64,000 nucleotides of DNA from an uncultured Dongia sp. (GCF_936916975.1 NZ_CAKZGO010000004.1:744001-808000); one strand, 5' to 3'. Positions 1 through 9,122 are shown, numbered from the stretch's first letter. A program made the numbers and translations. The notes: generated from the letters alone by a model not told the origin.

Positions 1-1469
1 TCCGCGCCGCAGGCCGGACAGGATGGCGGGACGGGCGCTTCGAAGCCGCAATGATGGCACATCAGTTTCTGATGGAAGCGATGCTCGACCAGCCAGGCGG
101 TGCAACGCGGGCATTGCAACCGGTGACCGCAGCCGCGGCACAAGGTGAGCGGCGCATAGCCACGGCGGTTGAGGAAGAGCAGTGCCTGTTCGCCGGCGGC
201 CAGCGTCTTTTCAATCTCAGCTTTCAGGCTGGGCGCGATCCAGGAATTCCGCTGCGGCTTATCCAGGCGCAGATCGATGGTGTCGATCACCGGCATGGTG
301 GCGCCGCCATGACGGTCCGGCATGTGGAGCGCGCGGTAGCGACCGGTTTCGACATTGACCATGGTTTCCAGCGAGGGTGTGGCCGAGGCCAGCACCACCG
401 GAATCTTGGCAAGATGCCCGCGCACCACCGCCATGTCGCGGGCCTGGTAGATGACGCCGTCTTCCTGCTTGAAGCCGCCTTCATGTTCTTCATCGACGAT
501 GATGAGACCGAGATCATGGAAAGGCAGGAACAACGCGGAGCGCGCACCCACCACCACCTGCGCCGAGCCGTCCAGCACCGCGCGCCAGGTGAGGCGCCGT
601 TCCAGGCCGGTCAGCTCCGAATGCCATTGCGCAGGCAGCGCGCCAAAGCGCGTGGCAAAACGCTTCAGCCATTCCGGCGTCAGCGCGATTTCAGGCACCA
701 TGACCAGCGCCTGCTTGCCGGCTCGCAAGGCCGCGGCGATGGCTTCGAAATAGACTTCGGTTTTGCCCGAGCCGGTGACACCATCGATCAAGGTGACGCC
801 GGGCTGCAATTGCGCGAGATCTTTCGCCGCTGCATCCTGTGCTGGCGATAGAACGGGGCCGACCGTCGCTGGATCGGGCCGACCGAAGGGCCGCCTCAAC
901 GCCAGCGGCACCGCGCGCAGCAAACCAACCTTGCCCATGTCACTGATGACACCGGCACTGACGCCAGCGAGACGCGCCAACTCGGTTGGCGGCAGCGGCG
1001 GCGATGCGGTCAGAACATCGATCACGCGCTGGCGTGTCGGTGTGAGTTTCGCACCTTCTGTGTCGCCAACGACCCAGGCCTTCAGTGTGCGTTCCGGTTC
1101 CAGCGCATCGGGCACACTCATCGCCATGCGCAACACGGCACCGACCGGCGCCATGGTGTATTGCGCCACCCAATCGATGAAAGCGCAGGAGGCAAGTGGC
1201 AGCGGCGGCAGGGCAAGTCGCGCCGTGACCGGTTTCAGTTTCGCCGGATCGACATCGCCGGCGCCGGCACCCCAGACGACGCCCGTGACGCTGCGCCGGC
1301 CGAGCGGCACAGTCACGAAATCGCCCCGGGCAAGGTCGAGCTCATCCGGGACCAGATAGTCATACGCCTGAAACAGCGCCAAGGGTACAAGGACCCCCAC
1401 CACCCGGTGCGGCGAAACCACAGGGCCTCCGAACGGGGTCGCCAAATCATTATCGGTTTCGGTTGGCAT
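1..1469 (-). CDS. priA: Primosomal protein N' (replication restart helicase PriA), 3' end off the window
   Basis: PriA is a superfamily II 3'-5' DNA helicase that reloads the replicative helicase at collapsed forks. 489 codons are visible; the C-terminus lies beyond the left edge. The N-terminal DNA-binding region shows [16 protein letters not shown]. The helicase core has a Walker A box GVTGSGKT and a DEEH box ([10 protein letters not shown]). Close to the edge the zinc-binding cysteines appear ([14 protein letters not shown], then MCHHCG), which separates PriA from other helicases. The ATG at 1469 is the only early start before the conserved region. It is transcribed away from the transaldolase gene, so the 152 bp between 1469 and 1622 should hold both promoters. 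The identification is from motifs and domain order. Confidence 0.93.
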   Translation of the reverse strand, partial: MPTETDNDLATPFGGPVVSPHRVVGVLVPLALFQAYDYLVPDELDLARGDFVTVPLGRRSVTGVVWGAGAGDVDPAKLKPVTARLALPPLPLASCAFIDWVAQYTMAPVGAVLRMAMSVPDALEPERTLKAWVVGDTEGAKLTPTRQRVIDVLTASPPLPPTELARLAGVSAGVISDMGKVGLLRAVPLALRRPFGRPDPATVGPVLSPAQDAAAKDLAQLQPGVTLIDGVTGSGKTEVYFEAIAAALRAGKQALVMVPEIALTPEWLKRFATRFGALPAQWHSELTGLERRLTWRAVLDGSAQVVVGARSALFLPFHDLGLIIVDEEHEGGFKQEDGVIYQARDMAVVRGHLAKIPVVLASATPSLETMVNVETGRYRALHMPDRHGGATMPVIDTIDLRLDKPQRNSWIAPSLKAEIEKTLAAGEQALLFLNRRGYAPLTLCRGCGHRLQCPRCTAWLVEHRFHQKLMCHHCGFEAPVPPSCPACGA

Positions 1470-1621
1470 TGCGGGGCTCGGGGGCTAGACTCGGGGTGAA
1501 TTGATTCGCCGCACAGCTGTTCATACTGGCTCTTGATCAGCCGATCTATATAGCCTAGTTGCTGGCGCATCGCCGATAAAGGCCTGGGGTTTTTCCGGGC
1601 GTTACTTTCAGGAACCAGGTC

Positions 1622-2278
1622 ATGAAGTTTTTTGTCGATACTGCAGACGTCAAGGAAATCCAGGAGCTTGCATCCACGGGCTTGCTTGATGGTGTAACAA
1701 CCAATCCGTCCTTGATCGCCAAATCCGGACGTCCGTTCCTGGACGTCATCAAGGAAATCTGCGCGATCGTCGACGGACCGGTCAGTGCCGAAGTGACGGC
1801 GACCGATCACAAGACCATGCTGGCCGAGGGCCATAAGCTCGCCAAGCTTGCCGCCAATGTCTGCGTCAAGGTGCCGCTCACCGTCGACGGCTTGAAGACC
1901 TGCAAGGTTTTGTCGTCGGAAGGCACCAAGGTCAATGTGACCCTGTGCTTCTCGGCCGCGCAAGCACTGCTCGCGGCGAAGGCCGGGGCGACGTTCATTT
2001 CGCCCTTCGTCGGCCGCCTCGACGATATCGGCCAGGACGGCATGGAACTCATCGCCGACATCATCCAGATCTATTCATCTTACTCTGCGCTGAAGACCGA
2101 GGTGCTGGTCGCCTCCGTGCGTCATCCGGTGCATGTCATCGCCGCTGCCAAGATGGGCGCCGATGTCGCCACCTTGCCGCCGGCGATCCTCAAGCAGATG
2201 TACAACCACCCGCTGACCGATAAGGGCCTCTCTGCGTTTCTCGCGGATTGGGCCAAGACCGGTCAGTCGATTCTCTAA
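1622..2278 (+). CDS. tal: Transaldolase / fructose-6-phosphate aldolase family protein
   Basis: Cytosolic TIM-barrel enzyme of the small (about 215-220 aa) transaldolase subfamily, 218 aa. It transfers dihydroxyacetone units between sugar phosphates in the non-oxidative pentose phosphate pathway, or acts as a fructose-6-phosphate aldolase. Visible hallmarks are the N-terminus [10 protein letters not shown], the TTNPS loop (residues 26-30) and the Schiff-base lysine K83 in CVKVPLT. The full family length is present. Transaldolase and aldolase members cannot be told apart reliably by eye. It stands alone, divergent from priA and followed 37 bp later by the DUF484-xerC pair. Confidence 0.93.
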   Translation: MKFFVDTADVKEIQELASTGLLDGVTTNPSLIAKSGRPFLDVIKEICAIVDGPVSAEVTATDHKTMLAEGHKLAKLAANVCVKVPLTVDGLKTCKVLSSEGTKVNVTLCFSAAQALLAAKAGATFISPFVGRLDDIGQDGMELIADIIQIYSSYSALKTEVLVASVRHPVHVIAAAKMGADVATLPPAILKQMYNHPLTDKGLSAFLADWAKTGQSIL

Positions 2279-2315
2279 GATCGTTTGAGAACGTAACGGC
2301 TGATCACGAGTAGCG

Positions 2316-3038
2316 ATGTCGGAACCGGTCGAAGACGTCAAAGCTAAACCGAATGCGGGCGTCAGCGCCGCGCAGGTTGCTGCTTACCTTAAGCGCAACC
2401 CGGATTTCCTGTCGCGCCATCCTGAATTGCTGGACGCCCAGGTCAGCCCGAAGCGTCACAAGGGCGATGGCGTCGTTGATCTGCAGCAGTTCATGATGGA
2501 ACGGCTGAAGACGGATGTGGCGCGGCTGCGTGCCGACCAGGACGAGATCATCGCCAACAGCCGCGACAATCTCAACACCACCGAACGGATCCACAATGCG
2601 GTGATCGCCCTCCTCGAGGCCGAGAGCTTCGAGCAGTTCATCGAGATCGTGACCGGGGATCTCGCCTTCCTGCTGGAAGTCGACGTGGTGTGCCTGTGCC
2701 TGGAACTGACCGACGTCACCTCGCGCCGGCCCAAGCATGACGGTATCCAGTTCCTGGACCGCGGCGCCGTCGATCGGCTGATGGGCAAGAACCGCAAGGT
2801 CTGGCTGCGCGACGAGGTCGAGGGCGATCCGGAAATCTATGGCGGTGCCGCCGATCTGGTGCGTTCCGATGCCGTCCTGCGGCTTGCCATCAGCAAGGTG
2901 GCGCCGGCCGGCCTTATCGCCTTCGGCACGCGCCATCCCGGCTATTTCCACGCCGGGCAAGGGACCGAGTTGATGAGCTTCCTGGGACGCATCATCGAAT
3001 TCGGCGTGCGTTCATGGCTGGACCTGCCAAAGCCCTGA
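2316..3038 (+). CDS. DUF484 family protein
   Basis: 240 aa soluble protein of the DUF484 family, which has a GAF-like fold and no established biochemical role. The start region contains the family signature of a short helical segment ending in NPDFLSRHPELL (residues about 29-40), followed by a coiled stretch with several Arg/Glu residues and then the GAF-like part. The gene overlaps the start of xerC by 25 bp. DUF484 next to a XerC recombinase is a recurrent arrangement in proteobacteria, so a role linked to chromosome dimer resolution or septum placement is often supposed, but nothing in this sequence shows it. Confidence 0.88.
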   Translation: MSEPVEDVKAKPNAGVSAAQVAAYLKRNPDFLSRHPELLDAQVSPKRHKGDGVVDLQQFMMERLKTDVARLRADQDEIIANSRDNLNTTERIHNAVIALLEAESFEQFIEIVTGDLAFLLEVDVVCLCLELTDVTSRRPKHDGIQFLDRGAVDRLMGKNRKVWLRDEVEGDPEIYGGAADLVRSDAVLRLAISKVAPAGLIAFGTRHPGYFHAGQGTELMSFLGRIIEFGVRSWLDLPKP

Positions 3039-4024
3039 CGGCGGCATCCCCAACCGGCTCGGCCGATGCGGCGGCCGTGCTCGCCACCAATCCGCTGCTC
3101 TTTGCCAAGGCCGACCTGGTTGCTGCCCTCAAGCATTGGCTGAGCTATCTCGCCCAGGAACGCCGCGCCTCGGCCCATACCATCAGCGCCTATCAGACCG
3201 ATGTCGGCGACTTCCTGCGCTTCCTCAGCTTCTATGACGGCGATGCGCCCAATGTGGCACGCCTCGGGTCCCTCACCCGCAGCGATATCCGCGCCTGGCT
3301 GTCGCAGCGGGGCGGCCGTGGTCTTGTGGCCGCCAGCAATGCGCGCGCCCTCTCGGCGGTGAAAAGCCTCGCCCGCCGCCTGGTGCGCGCTGGCCAGATC
3401 GAGATCGGTGTGCTGGGGACACAGCGTGGGCCACGCCTGCCGCGCTCGGTGCCCAAGCCCCTCAATGCCGCCGAGGCGGAAGCGGCGCTCGACAATATCG
3501 ACACGCTCCATGACGAGCCCTGGCTGCAGAAGCGCGACCTAGCCGTGCTGTTGCTGCTCTATGGCTGCGGGTTGCGCATTTCCGAAGCGCTTGGCCTTGC
3601 GCGCAAGGATGCACCGCAGGCGGGCGGCGTGTTGCGCATCACCGGCAAGGGCAATAAGACACGGATGGTGCCGGTCCTGCCCGTGGTCGCCGACGCCATC
3701 GCCGATTATCTGGCGATCTGTCCTTGGCCCCTGCCCAAGGATGGCGCTCTCTTCGTGGGCGCCAAAGGCGGGCCGCTCAATCCGCGCCTCATTCAGCGGT
3801 CCTTACAGACACTGCGCGCGCAGCTTGGTCTCCCGGAAACGGCGACACCGCATGCTCTGCGCCATTCCTTCGCCACGCATCTCTTGGCCGGCGGTGGCGA
3901 TCTGCGTGCGATCCAGGAATTGCTGGGACATGCATCGCTCTCCACCACCCAGCGCTATACCGAGATCGACGCGGCACAATTGATGAGCGTCTATCAGGCG
4001 GCGCATCCACGGGCCAAAGGATAG
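3014..4024 (+). CDS. xerC: Site-specific tyrosine recombinase XerC
   Basis: 336 aa tyrosine recombinase that, with XerD, resolves chromosome dimers at dif. An N-terminal SAM-like core-binding domain (about residues 35-130) precedes the catalytic domain. All catalytic residues can be placed: R188 (CGLRISEAL), K212 (TGKGNK), H280 and R283 (PHALRHSFATHLL), H306 (LLGHASLS) and the nucleophile Y315 (TTQRYTEI). It starts inside the end of the DUF484 gene, which suggests coupled translation. The XerC rather than XerD assignment rests on this DUF484 neighbourhood and on general likeness; XerD remains possible but less likely. No phage integrase features or att-like repeats are seen. Confidence 0.9.
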   Translation: MAGPAKALTAASPTGSADAAAVLATNPLLFAKADLVAALKHWLSYLAQERRASAHTISAYQTDVGDFLRFLSFYDGDAPNVARLGSLTRSDIRAWLSQRGGRGLVAASNARALSAVKSLARRLVRAGQIEIGVLGTQRGPRLPRSVPKPLNAAEAEAALDNIDTLHDEPWLQKRDLAVLLLLYGCGLRISEALGLARKDAPQAGGVLRITGKGNKTRMVPVLPVVADAIADYLAICPWPLPKDGALFVGAKGGPLNPRLIQRSLQTLRAQLGLPETATPHALRHSFATHLLAGGGDLRAIQELLGHASLSTTQRYTEIDAAQLMSVYQAAHPRAKG

Positions 4025-4076
4025 ATGCGCCGCAGCCATCGGTTCAAGCCAGCGGTGCCATGACGAAAGGTAGACG

Positions 4077-5492
4077 ATGACGTTCTTTGTTCGAGACCGC
4101 CTGATGGCAGTTCCGGCCGCCGCGACTGTTGCCTTGGCAGCGACGCCGGCCGAGGCGCATGTCAAATGGTTCGCACCCTATATCGTCGGTGCGGCGCCGC
4201 AGCCTATTGGCCTGACACTCGCCAATCCCTGGTTCTGGGCCGGCATCGTCCTGGTCAGCGTCTTCTTTTTCGCCACCCGCATCCTGGAGAAATCTTCCCT
4301 GGGCGAGGTCGTGCTGGGTCGCCTGGACCGCATCACCGATCCGCTCTGGCAACGGATCGACACGTTCGTGCGTGCGGTCATCGCGGCCTTCTTCATTGCC
4401 ATTTTTGCCGTCGGCGGGGTGTACCTCACGCCGGATCTGCAGACGCCGGCGGAATGGGTGTCCTGGACGCAGCTCCTCATCGCCGTGCTGATCTTCATCC
4501 GGCCGCTGCAGCCGCTGGCCGCCGCCGGCATCATCGGCCTGTGGCTGGTGGCGCTGCGCGACTACGACATCTTTCATCTGCTCGACTATCTGGCACTCGG
4601 CATCGGTGTCGCCGGCTATCTGGTGCTCGAAGCCTCCAGCAAACCGACCTGGCGCGCCTATCGCTTCGACTGGCTACGCTGGGGTGTCGCCATTGCCCTC
4701 ATGTGGTCGAGCCTGGAGAAATTCGCCTATCCCGAATGGTTCACGCCGCTGGTCGTCGAGCGGCCGTTTCTGACCTTCGGAATGCCGGAAAGCGTCTTCA
4801 TCCCGATGGCGGGTGTCGCGGAATTCACCATGGGCTTCGGCCTGTTCTGGACACCGCTCATCCGCCGCCTGTCGGCTGCAGCACTCTTCATCATCTTCAC
4901 CTCGGCCGTCTATCCTTTCGGGCGCGTCGAACTTATCGGCCATGCCCTCATCATGATGATTATCGTCGCGATCGTCGCCGAGCATTCGCGTGAGGTCAGG
5001 TTCATGCCGGCATTAAAGCGCTCGCTGGGCGGTATTCCCGTGGGTCTTGCGGGTACGCTCATTCTGTTCGTCGCCGGCTATTGGGGCCTGCATCTGGCGC
5101 TCTATGGCGCAGGCGGCGCGCCCGACGCGCAGATAGCCATGGCGGACAAATCGACCCACTCGCCCAACCCTGAAGCACCCCACATATCCGAACATCAACA
5201 TGACGAGGCTGGCGTGCCGATGGCGAATACGGCTGACGAAGCCTATCGGCAAACCATGGAACGCATGCATGGCCCGATGATGGATGGCATGGCCAATCCC
5301 GACCCGGACATGGCCTTTGTGCTCGGCATGATTCCGCACCATCAAGGCGCCATCGACATGGCCAAGGTCGTGCTGCGCTTCGGCAAGGATATGGAAAATC
5401 ACGAACTGGCCAAAAAGATCATCGCCGCGCAGGAACACGAGATCGCGGAGATGCGCACATGGCTGGCAAAGAGGAATCTGGTGGCGCCTTAA
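4077..5492 (+). CDS. Polytopic membrane protein with C-terminal DUF305 domain
   Basis: 471 aa. A signal-like N-terminus ends in AEA and is followed directly by HVKWF. About eight to ten hydrophobic segments then fill residues 50-345, a DoxX-like membrane region. A His-rich linker (PHISEHQHDE) leads to a C-terminal DUF305 domain (about 385-466) with the signature MIPHHQGAIDMAK and a Met/His cluster (MERMHGPMMDGM). DUF305/CopM-type domains are periplasmic or extracytoplasmic and implicated in copper handling; the His/Met content fits metal binding, but no copper-resistance gene is adjacent. It is convergent with, and overlaps by 4 bp, the LysR gene that follows. Metal transport or sequestration is an inference. 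Confidence 0.75.
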   Translation: MTFFVRDRLMAVPAAATVALAATPAEAHVKWFAPYIVGAAPQPIGLTLANPWFWAGIVLVSVFFFATRILEKSSLGEVVLGRLDRITDPLWQRIDTFVRAVIAAFFIAIFAVGGVYLTPDLQTPAEWVSWTQLLIAVLIFIRPLQPLAAAGIIGLWLVALRDYDIFHLLDYLALGIGVAGYLVLEASSKPTWRAYRFDWLRWGVAIALMWSSLEKFAYPEWFTPLVVERPFLTFGMPESVFIPMAGVAEFTMGFGLFWTPLIRRLSAAALFIIFTSAVYPFGRVELIGHALIMMIIVAIVAEHSREVRFMPALKRSLGGIPVGLAGTLILFVAGYWGLHLALYGAGGAPDAQIAMADKSTHSPNPEAPHISEHQHDEAGVPMANTADEAYRQTMERMHGPMMDGMANPDPDMAFVLGMIPHHQGAIDMAKVVLRFGKDMENHELAKKIIAAQEHEIAEMRTWLAKRNLVAP

Positions 5493-6349
5493 CGGCCAAG
5501 AGTGGTCTCGATCCAGCCGAGAACTGCGCCGATCCTTGCCAGGGGCCGCAGATCCGCGTGTGTGAGGAGCCAGATCTCCCGTTCCGGCAGGGGCGGTCCA
5601 TCGATTGCGACGCGGCCGATGCCTTTGACTGAATCACCGACGATGCACGGCAGCAAGGAACGACCGAGTCCCGCCGCCACGGCGTGAAGCAGTGAATCGG
5701 CATCGTTGAGTGCCACTGCTGCAAGGCCGCCATCTTTTGCCATGACCTTGGCGATCCACCGCGCCGGCGGCAGATGCGCCATGCCATCTTCATAGGTCAG
5801 CCACGGCAGCGCATCTGCTTTCCTGCGCGCTGCTTTTGCGGCATAGGCCGCGTAGTGGAGCGTGCCGATCCGCTTGGCAACCACACGGGCGCCGATATCC
5901 GGTTCGGGCCTCGCCAAGCGCAGGGCGATATCGGCTTCGCGGCGCGTGAGATTGAGCCCGCGCGTATCTGCCACCAGTTCGATCCGCAGACCCGGATGCT
6001 GTGCGGTGAGCCGCGGGATCGCTGGAATCAGCACGCGGTTGATCAGGACCGGGACGGCCGTCATCCGGACGGTGCCGCTGACGATCATATCGGCACCCCG
6101 CACCGCCGCACTCAGACCGCCCACTTCGGCTTCGATCGCTTCAGCGCGCCGGATGGCGATGTCGCCGGCCTGGGTCGGCCGCATCTCGCCGGCGGCACCA
6201 CGCTCGAACAGGCGCACCTTGAGAACCGCTTCCGTGGCGCGCAGGCGTCTTGCCACCGTCGTTGGGTCGATCCCAAGTGCCCGCCCGGCAGCGGCAAAGG
6301 ACCCTTTGCGCGCAAGCAGCAGCAGATAGCGCAGATCGTTCCAATCCAT
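5489..6349 (-). CDS. LysR-family transcriptional regulator
   Basis: 286 aa from the ATG at 6349 (MDWNDLRYLLLLARKGSF), which places the helix-turn-helix at the family's usual distance; upstream ATGs at 6358 and 6379 would add only 3 or 10 residues. The DNA-binding part reads SFAAAGRALGIDPTTVARRL, a typical LysR HTH, followed by a periplasmic-binding-fold effector domain. It is divergently transcribed from the TauE/SafE exporter gene at 6456, so it probably controls that gene and itself from the shared 106-bp intergenic region. The ligand cannot be read from the sequence. Confidence 0.88.
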   Translation of the reverse strand: MDWNDLRYLLLLARKGSFAAAGRALGIDPTTVARRLRATEAVLKVRLFERGAAGEMRPTQAGDIAIRRAEAIEAEVGGLSAAVRGADMIVSGTVRMTAVPVLINRVLIPAIPRLTAQHPGLRIELVADTRGLNLTRREADIALRLARPEPDIGARVVAKRIGTLHYAAYAAKAARRKADALPWLTYEDGMAHLPPARWIAKVMAKDGGLAAVALNDADSLLHAVAAGLGRSLLPCIVGDSVKGIGRVAIDGPPLPEREIWLLTHADLRPLARIGAVLGWIETTLGR

Positions 6350-6455
6350 ATCGTGCATTTTTGCAGGATACCTCGGCAAATATACGGCTCACACCTGTGA
6401 TAATGCCGCCCTATGCTGAGCGCGTCCATACGCCGACAGCTTAGGGGAAAAATAG

Positions 6456-7223
6456 ATGCTCGCCGGGTCCCTTTGGGGCGATTTCGCGCCGGGAACGATT
6501 CTGCTTCTGCTGGTGACCGCCGCGATTGCGAGCCTGGCACGCGGCTTTTCAGGTTTTGGTGCGGCCTTGATCTTTGTGCCGCTCGGCAGTGCGGCCATTG
6601 GCCCGCAGCTCGCCGTGCCCCTCATCCTGCTGATCGATGCCGTGATGGCGCTGGGCCTGATCCCTGCGGCCTGGCGGCAGGCCGACCGAGCCTGTGTCGG
6701 CATGATGTCGATTGGCGCGGTCATCGGAATTCCGCTGGGCACCTTGGCCCTGGCCTGGCTCGATCCGCTTATCGTCCGGTGGGCCATCGTGGCGCTGGTC
6801 GTGGCGCTCCTCATCCTGCTGATATCGGGCTGGCGCTATCATGGCCAGCCGAAGACTTTGCTCACGATCGGCGTTGGCGGCGTGTCCGGTCTGTTCAGCG
6901 GGGCTGCCCAGGTTGGCGGTCCGCCGGTCGTCGCCTATTGGCTGGGCGGCGCCATTCCGATCGTCGGCGTGCGGGCAAACATCGTGCTCTATTTTGCCAT
7001 CTCAAGCGTGCTTACGATCGCAAGCTATCTGGTGGGCGGCCTTTTCACCTGGCCGGTGATCGTCCTGGCGCTGGTGACCGGTCCTTGCTACGGCGCCGGA
7101 CTCTATGTCGGATCGCGCTTGTTCGATCGTACCAATGAAACGGCGTTCCGCCGGCTCTCCTACATCCTCATCGCCATGGCGGCGATCCTCGGCCTGCCGA
7201 TTCTCGATCCGATCCTGCGCTGA
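6456..7223 (+). CDS. TauE/SafE family sulfite/anion exporter (permease)
   Basis: 255 aa integral membrane protein with about eight predicted membrane segments and two half-repeats, as in the TauE/SafE family. Conserved family glycines are visible in RGFSGFGAALIFVPL near residue 29 and in the second-half equivalent GVSGLFSGAAQVGGPPVV near residue 138. Members export sulfite, sulfoacetate or other organosulfur anions. It is divergent from a LysR gene, the usual layout for a regulated exporter, and is followed by a bidirectional hairpin before the convergent pstS. The substrate is unknown; no sulfonate catabolic gene lies next to it. Confidence 0.85.
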   Translation: MLAGSLWGDFAPGTILLLLVTAAIASLARGFSGFGAALIFVPLGSAAIGPQLAVPLILLIDAVMALGLIPAAWRQADRACVGMMSIGAVIGIPLGTLALAWLDPLIVRWAIVALVVALLILLISGWRYHGQPKTLLTIGVGGVSGLFSGAAQVGGPPVVAYWLGGAIPIVGVRANIVLYFAISSVLTIASYLVGGLFTWPVIVLALVTGPCYGAGLYVGSRLFDRTNETAFRRLSYILIAMAAILGLPILDPILR

Positions 7224-7230
7224 TAAACAA

Positions 7231-7262
7231 AAACCCTCCCCCGTTGCCGGGAGAGGGCTTTT
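7231..7262. terminator. Bidirectional intrinsic terminator between tauE-like gene and pstS
   Basis: A run of A (7229-7233), a C-rich arm CCCTCCC (7234-7240), a loop, then GAGAGGG (7251-7257) and CTTTT form an A-tract/stem/T-tract unit with one mismatch. It sits 7 bp after the exporter stop and 28 bp from the pstS stop, so it can serve both converging genes. The arms resemble the CTCTCCC/GGGAGAGG palindromes found between cmk and aroA. Confidence 0.65.
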
Positions 7263-7289
7263 AGTCTGAGGCTTTCGTCGAAGGTCGAC

Positions 7290-8312
7290 TTACATCATCG
7301 GGGTCAGCGCACCGGCCGAACCCTGCACCTTCTTCAGCATGTCCGCCGGGAAGGGGATCATGCCCTTGTCGGCGAGATAGCCTTCTTCACCGGCAGCCTT
7401 GTCGCTGGTGAATTCGGTGACGAATTCGCGGATGCCCGGAACCTGGCCTTCATGCTGGTTCTTCACGTAGAAGTACAGCGTGCGCGAGATTTCGTACTTG
7501 CCGTCGACGATGTTCTCGAAGGTCGGCTCGACGCCGTCCATGATGCTGCCCTGCAGCTTGTCTTCGTTCTGCTCCAGGAAGGAGTAGCCGAAGATGCCGA
7601 GAGCCTTGGGGTTGGCTTCGAGCTTCTGGACGATGAGGTTGTCGTTCTCGCCGGCATCGATATAGGCGCCGTCTTCGCGGATCGAGGCGCAGGCACCGGC
7701 CTTGGCCTTCTTGTCTTCGATCGCTTCGATTTCAGCAACGCCCTTGCAGCCCTTGTCCATGACGAGTTCGATGAACGCGTCGCGCGTGCCGGAGGTCGGC
7801 GGCGGGCCCAGGACTTCGATCTTCTCGGCCGGGAGGGCCGGGTTGATCTCGTTCCACATCTTGTAGGGATTGGCGGCGAGCGCGCCATTGACGGGGACTT
7901 CCTTGGCGAGCGCCAACCAGACGTCCTTCACGGTGAGTTCCATGCGGCCGCTGGCCTTGGAGTTCGACAGCACGATGCCGTCATAGCCGATCGGCACTTC
8001 GGTGATCGCGGTGACGCCGTTCTTCTTGCAGTCTTCGACTTCGCTGTCCTTGATCTTGCGGCTGGCATTGGCGATGTCCGGGCTGTCTTCGCCCACGCCG
8101 GCGCAGAACAGTTTCAGACCACCACCGGTGCCGGTCGATTCGACGATCGGCGTCTTGAACTTGCCGGCCTTGCCGAATTCCTCGGCGACCGCGGTCGAGA
8201 ACGGATAGACAGTCGACGAACCGACGATGTGCAGCTGGTCGCGGGCCTCAGCGGCGCCGGCGGTCAGGATGACGATACCGGTGGCAGCGAGGGCGAGAGA
8301 GATTCGTTTCAT
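7290..8312 (-). CDS. pstS: Phosphate ABC transporter substrate-binding protein PstS
   Basis: 340 aa from the ATG at 8312; earlier in-frame codons extend into non-conserved sequence and lack the signal peptide position. Residues 1-23 are a Sec signal (MKRISLALAATGIVILTAGA, then AEA). The mature protein opens with LHIVGSSTVYPFSTAVAEEF, with the phosphate-binding S/T residues, and later has TGTGGGLKLFC and PPTSGTRDAF, all characteristic of PstS. It binds periplasmic phosphate for the PstCAB importer. The rest of the pst operon is not here: the gene is followed by a terminator and a convergent exporter gene. A Pho box lies 54 bp or more upstream, so PhoB control during phosphate starvation is expected. 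Confidence 0.93.
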   Translation of the reverse strand: MKRISLALAATGIVILTAGAAEARDQLHIVGSSTVYPFSTAVAEEFGKAGKFKTPIVESTGTGGGLKLFCAGVGEDSPDIANASRKIKDSEVEDCKKNGVTAITEVPIGYDGIVLSNSKASGRMELTVKDVWLALAKEVPVNGALAANPYKMWNEINPALPAEKIEVLGPPPTSGTRDAFIELVMDKGCKGVAEIEAIEDKKAKAGACASIREDGAYIDAGENDNLIVQKLEANPKALGIFGYSFLEQNEDKLQGSIMDGVEPTFENIVDGKYEISRTLYFYVKNQHEGQVPGIREFVTEFTSDKAAGEEGYLADKGMIPFPADMLKKVQGSAGALTPMM

Positions 8313-8365
8313 GGCGGAAACCTTTTTTGGGTGAAACCAAGCAGCGCCGTTATTAGGTCGCTTCC

Positions 8366-8405
8366 ATGACAGCCGGTTTTCGTTTTTGTGACAGTTCGAT
8401 GACGG
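8366..8405 (-). promoter_or_regulatory. Pho box (PhoB operator) upstream of pstS, three phased half-sites
   Basis: Read on the minus strand, CCGTCAT (8405-8399), four bases, then CTGTCAC (8394-8388) form a classical 7-4-7 Pho box. A third half-site, CTGTCAT (8372-8366), starts exactly 33 bp from the first, i.e. on the same 11-bp helical phase. The array sits 54-93 bp before the pstS start codon. PhoB binds such 11-bp direct repeats; with phoR less than 4 kb away, regulation by the phosphate-starvation system is a strong inference. Confidence 0.82.
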
Positions 8406-8482
8406 TACCTCCGCAAACTCGCGGTCCGCCTGAGCTTTTAGCCCTATCCTGTCGCATCCCAATGAAAAGTTTAGCTTTGTTA

Positions 8483-8512
8483 GGGACCGTGACCCTTTGG
8501 TGTCACGGTCCC
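8483..8512 (-). terminator. Strong hairpin downstream of tmpB
   Basis: Perfect 11-bp inverted repeat, GGGACCGTGAC (8483-8493) and GTCACGGTCCC (8502-8512), with an 8-nt loop, 13 bp beyond the tmpB stop. It separates the tmpAB operon from the pstS promoter. No good T-tract follows on the minus strand, so it may end transcription inefficiently or act as an mRNA 3' stabiliser. Confidence 0.6.
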
Positions 8513-8525
8513 GTCTTGACCTATT

Positions 8526-9104
8526 TTACGCGGCCGCCTTCACATAACGCGGGTCGTGGGCCTTGCGGCCGAAGATTTCCCGCACCAGTGGCTCCCAATA
8601 CTGCAGTGGTTTTGTGGCGTAGTCGGGGTCGAACGAGGCCTGATCCCAGCTTTCGCAGAAGCGGTCGCAGGCGCCATACCAGGCATGGCCGCGGAATTCG
8701 TCCCGGGCGTTGCGGTTCCCGCCCAGATGATGGGCGTAATAGTACATCTGGAAGATGCCGTGCTTCTCGATCACCCAGGTCACCTCCGCCCGGACATAGG
8801 GACGGATGAGGCCGGCGGCGATTTCGGCATGGTTATAGGGGGCAAGCTCATCGCCGATGTCGTGAATGAGGGCGGCCGCCACCATTTCCGGATCCGCCCC
8901 ATCGGCTTCGGCGCGGGTCGCAGATTGCAATGAATGCTCGAGCCGGCTGACCTTGTAGCCTTCCAGCGAATGGTCGAGCCGCGCCAGCGATTCCATGACA
9001 CGGCCGGGCAGGCCCACCGCGAAATCCCGCTCCGACTTGTCCAGCATCAGATAGTCGTCGCGGGTGCCGTCTTTCATCTGCAGAAAACTGACTGTCTTAC
9101 CCAT
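8526..9104 (-). CDS. tmpB: HD-domain diiron oxygenase, TmpB/PhnZ-like (phosphonate C-P cleavage)
   Basis: 192 aa HD-fold protein resembling PhnZ and TmpB, mixed-valent diiron oxygenases that oxidatively cleave alpha-hydroxyphosphonates to a carboxylate plus phosphate. Metal-ligand candidates are all present: H57 (RLEHSLQSA), H81-D82 (ALIHDIGDE), H92 (YNHAEIA), H115 (IEKHGIF) and D154 (ESWDQASF). Y50 (LEGYKVS) sits where PhnZ has its iron-binding, substrate-displaced tyrosine. The preceding gene, 18 bp away, is a BBOX-like 2-oxoglutarate oxygenase. That partner makes TmpB, acting on (R)-1-hydroxy-2-(trimethylammonio)ethylphosphonate to give glycine betaine and phosphate, the best fit rather than PhnZ, whose partner is a PhyH-type enzyme. 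A generic HD phosphohydrolase is the alternative. Confidence 0.78.
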   Translation of the reverse strand: MGKTVSFLQMKDGTRDDYLMLDKSERDFAVGLPGRVMESLARLDHSLEGYKVSRLEHSLQSATRAEADGADPEMVAAALIHDIGDELAPYNHAEIAAGLIRPYVRAEVTWVIEKHGIFQMYYYAHHLGGNRNARDEFRGHAWYGACDRFCESWDQASFDPDYATKPLQYWEPLVREIFGRKAHDPRYVKAAA

Positions 9105-9122
9105 GATCTTCGCTCCTGATGG

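Noticed and set aside
3014-4024. XerC as a phage or integron integrase
   Set aside because: No att repeats, excisionase or mobile cargo nearby, and the DUF484 partner is a chromosomal marker.
4166-4993. 275-codon frame inside the DUF305 membrane protein
   Set aside because: Out-of-frame shadow; Arg/His/Pro-rich with no membrane pattern.
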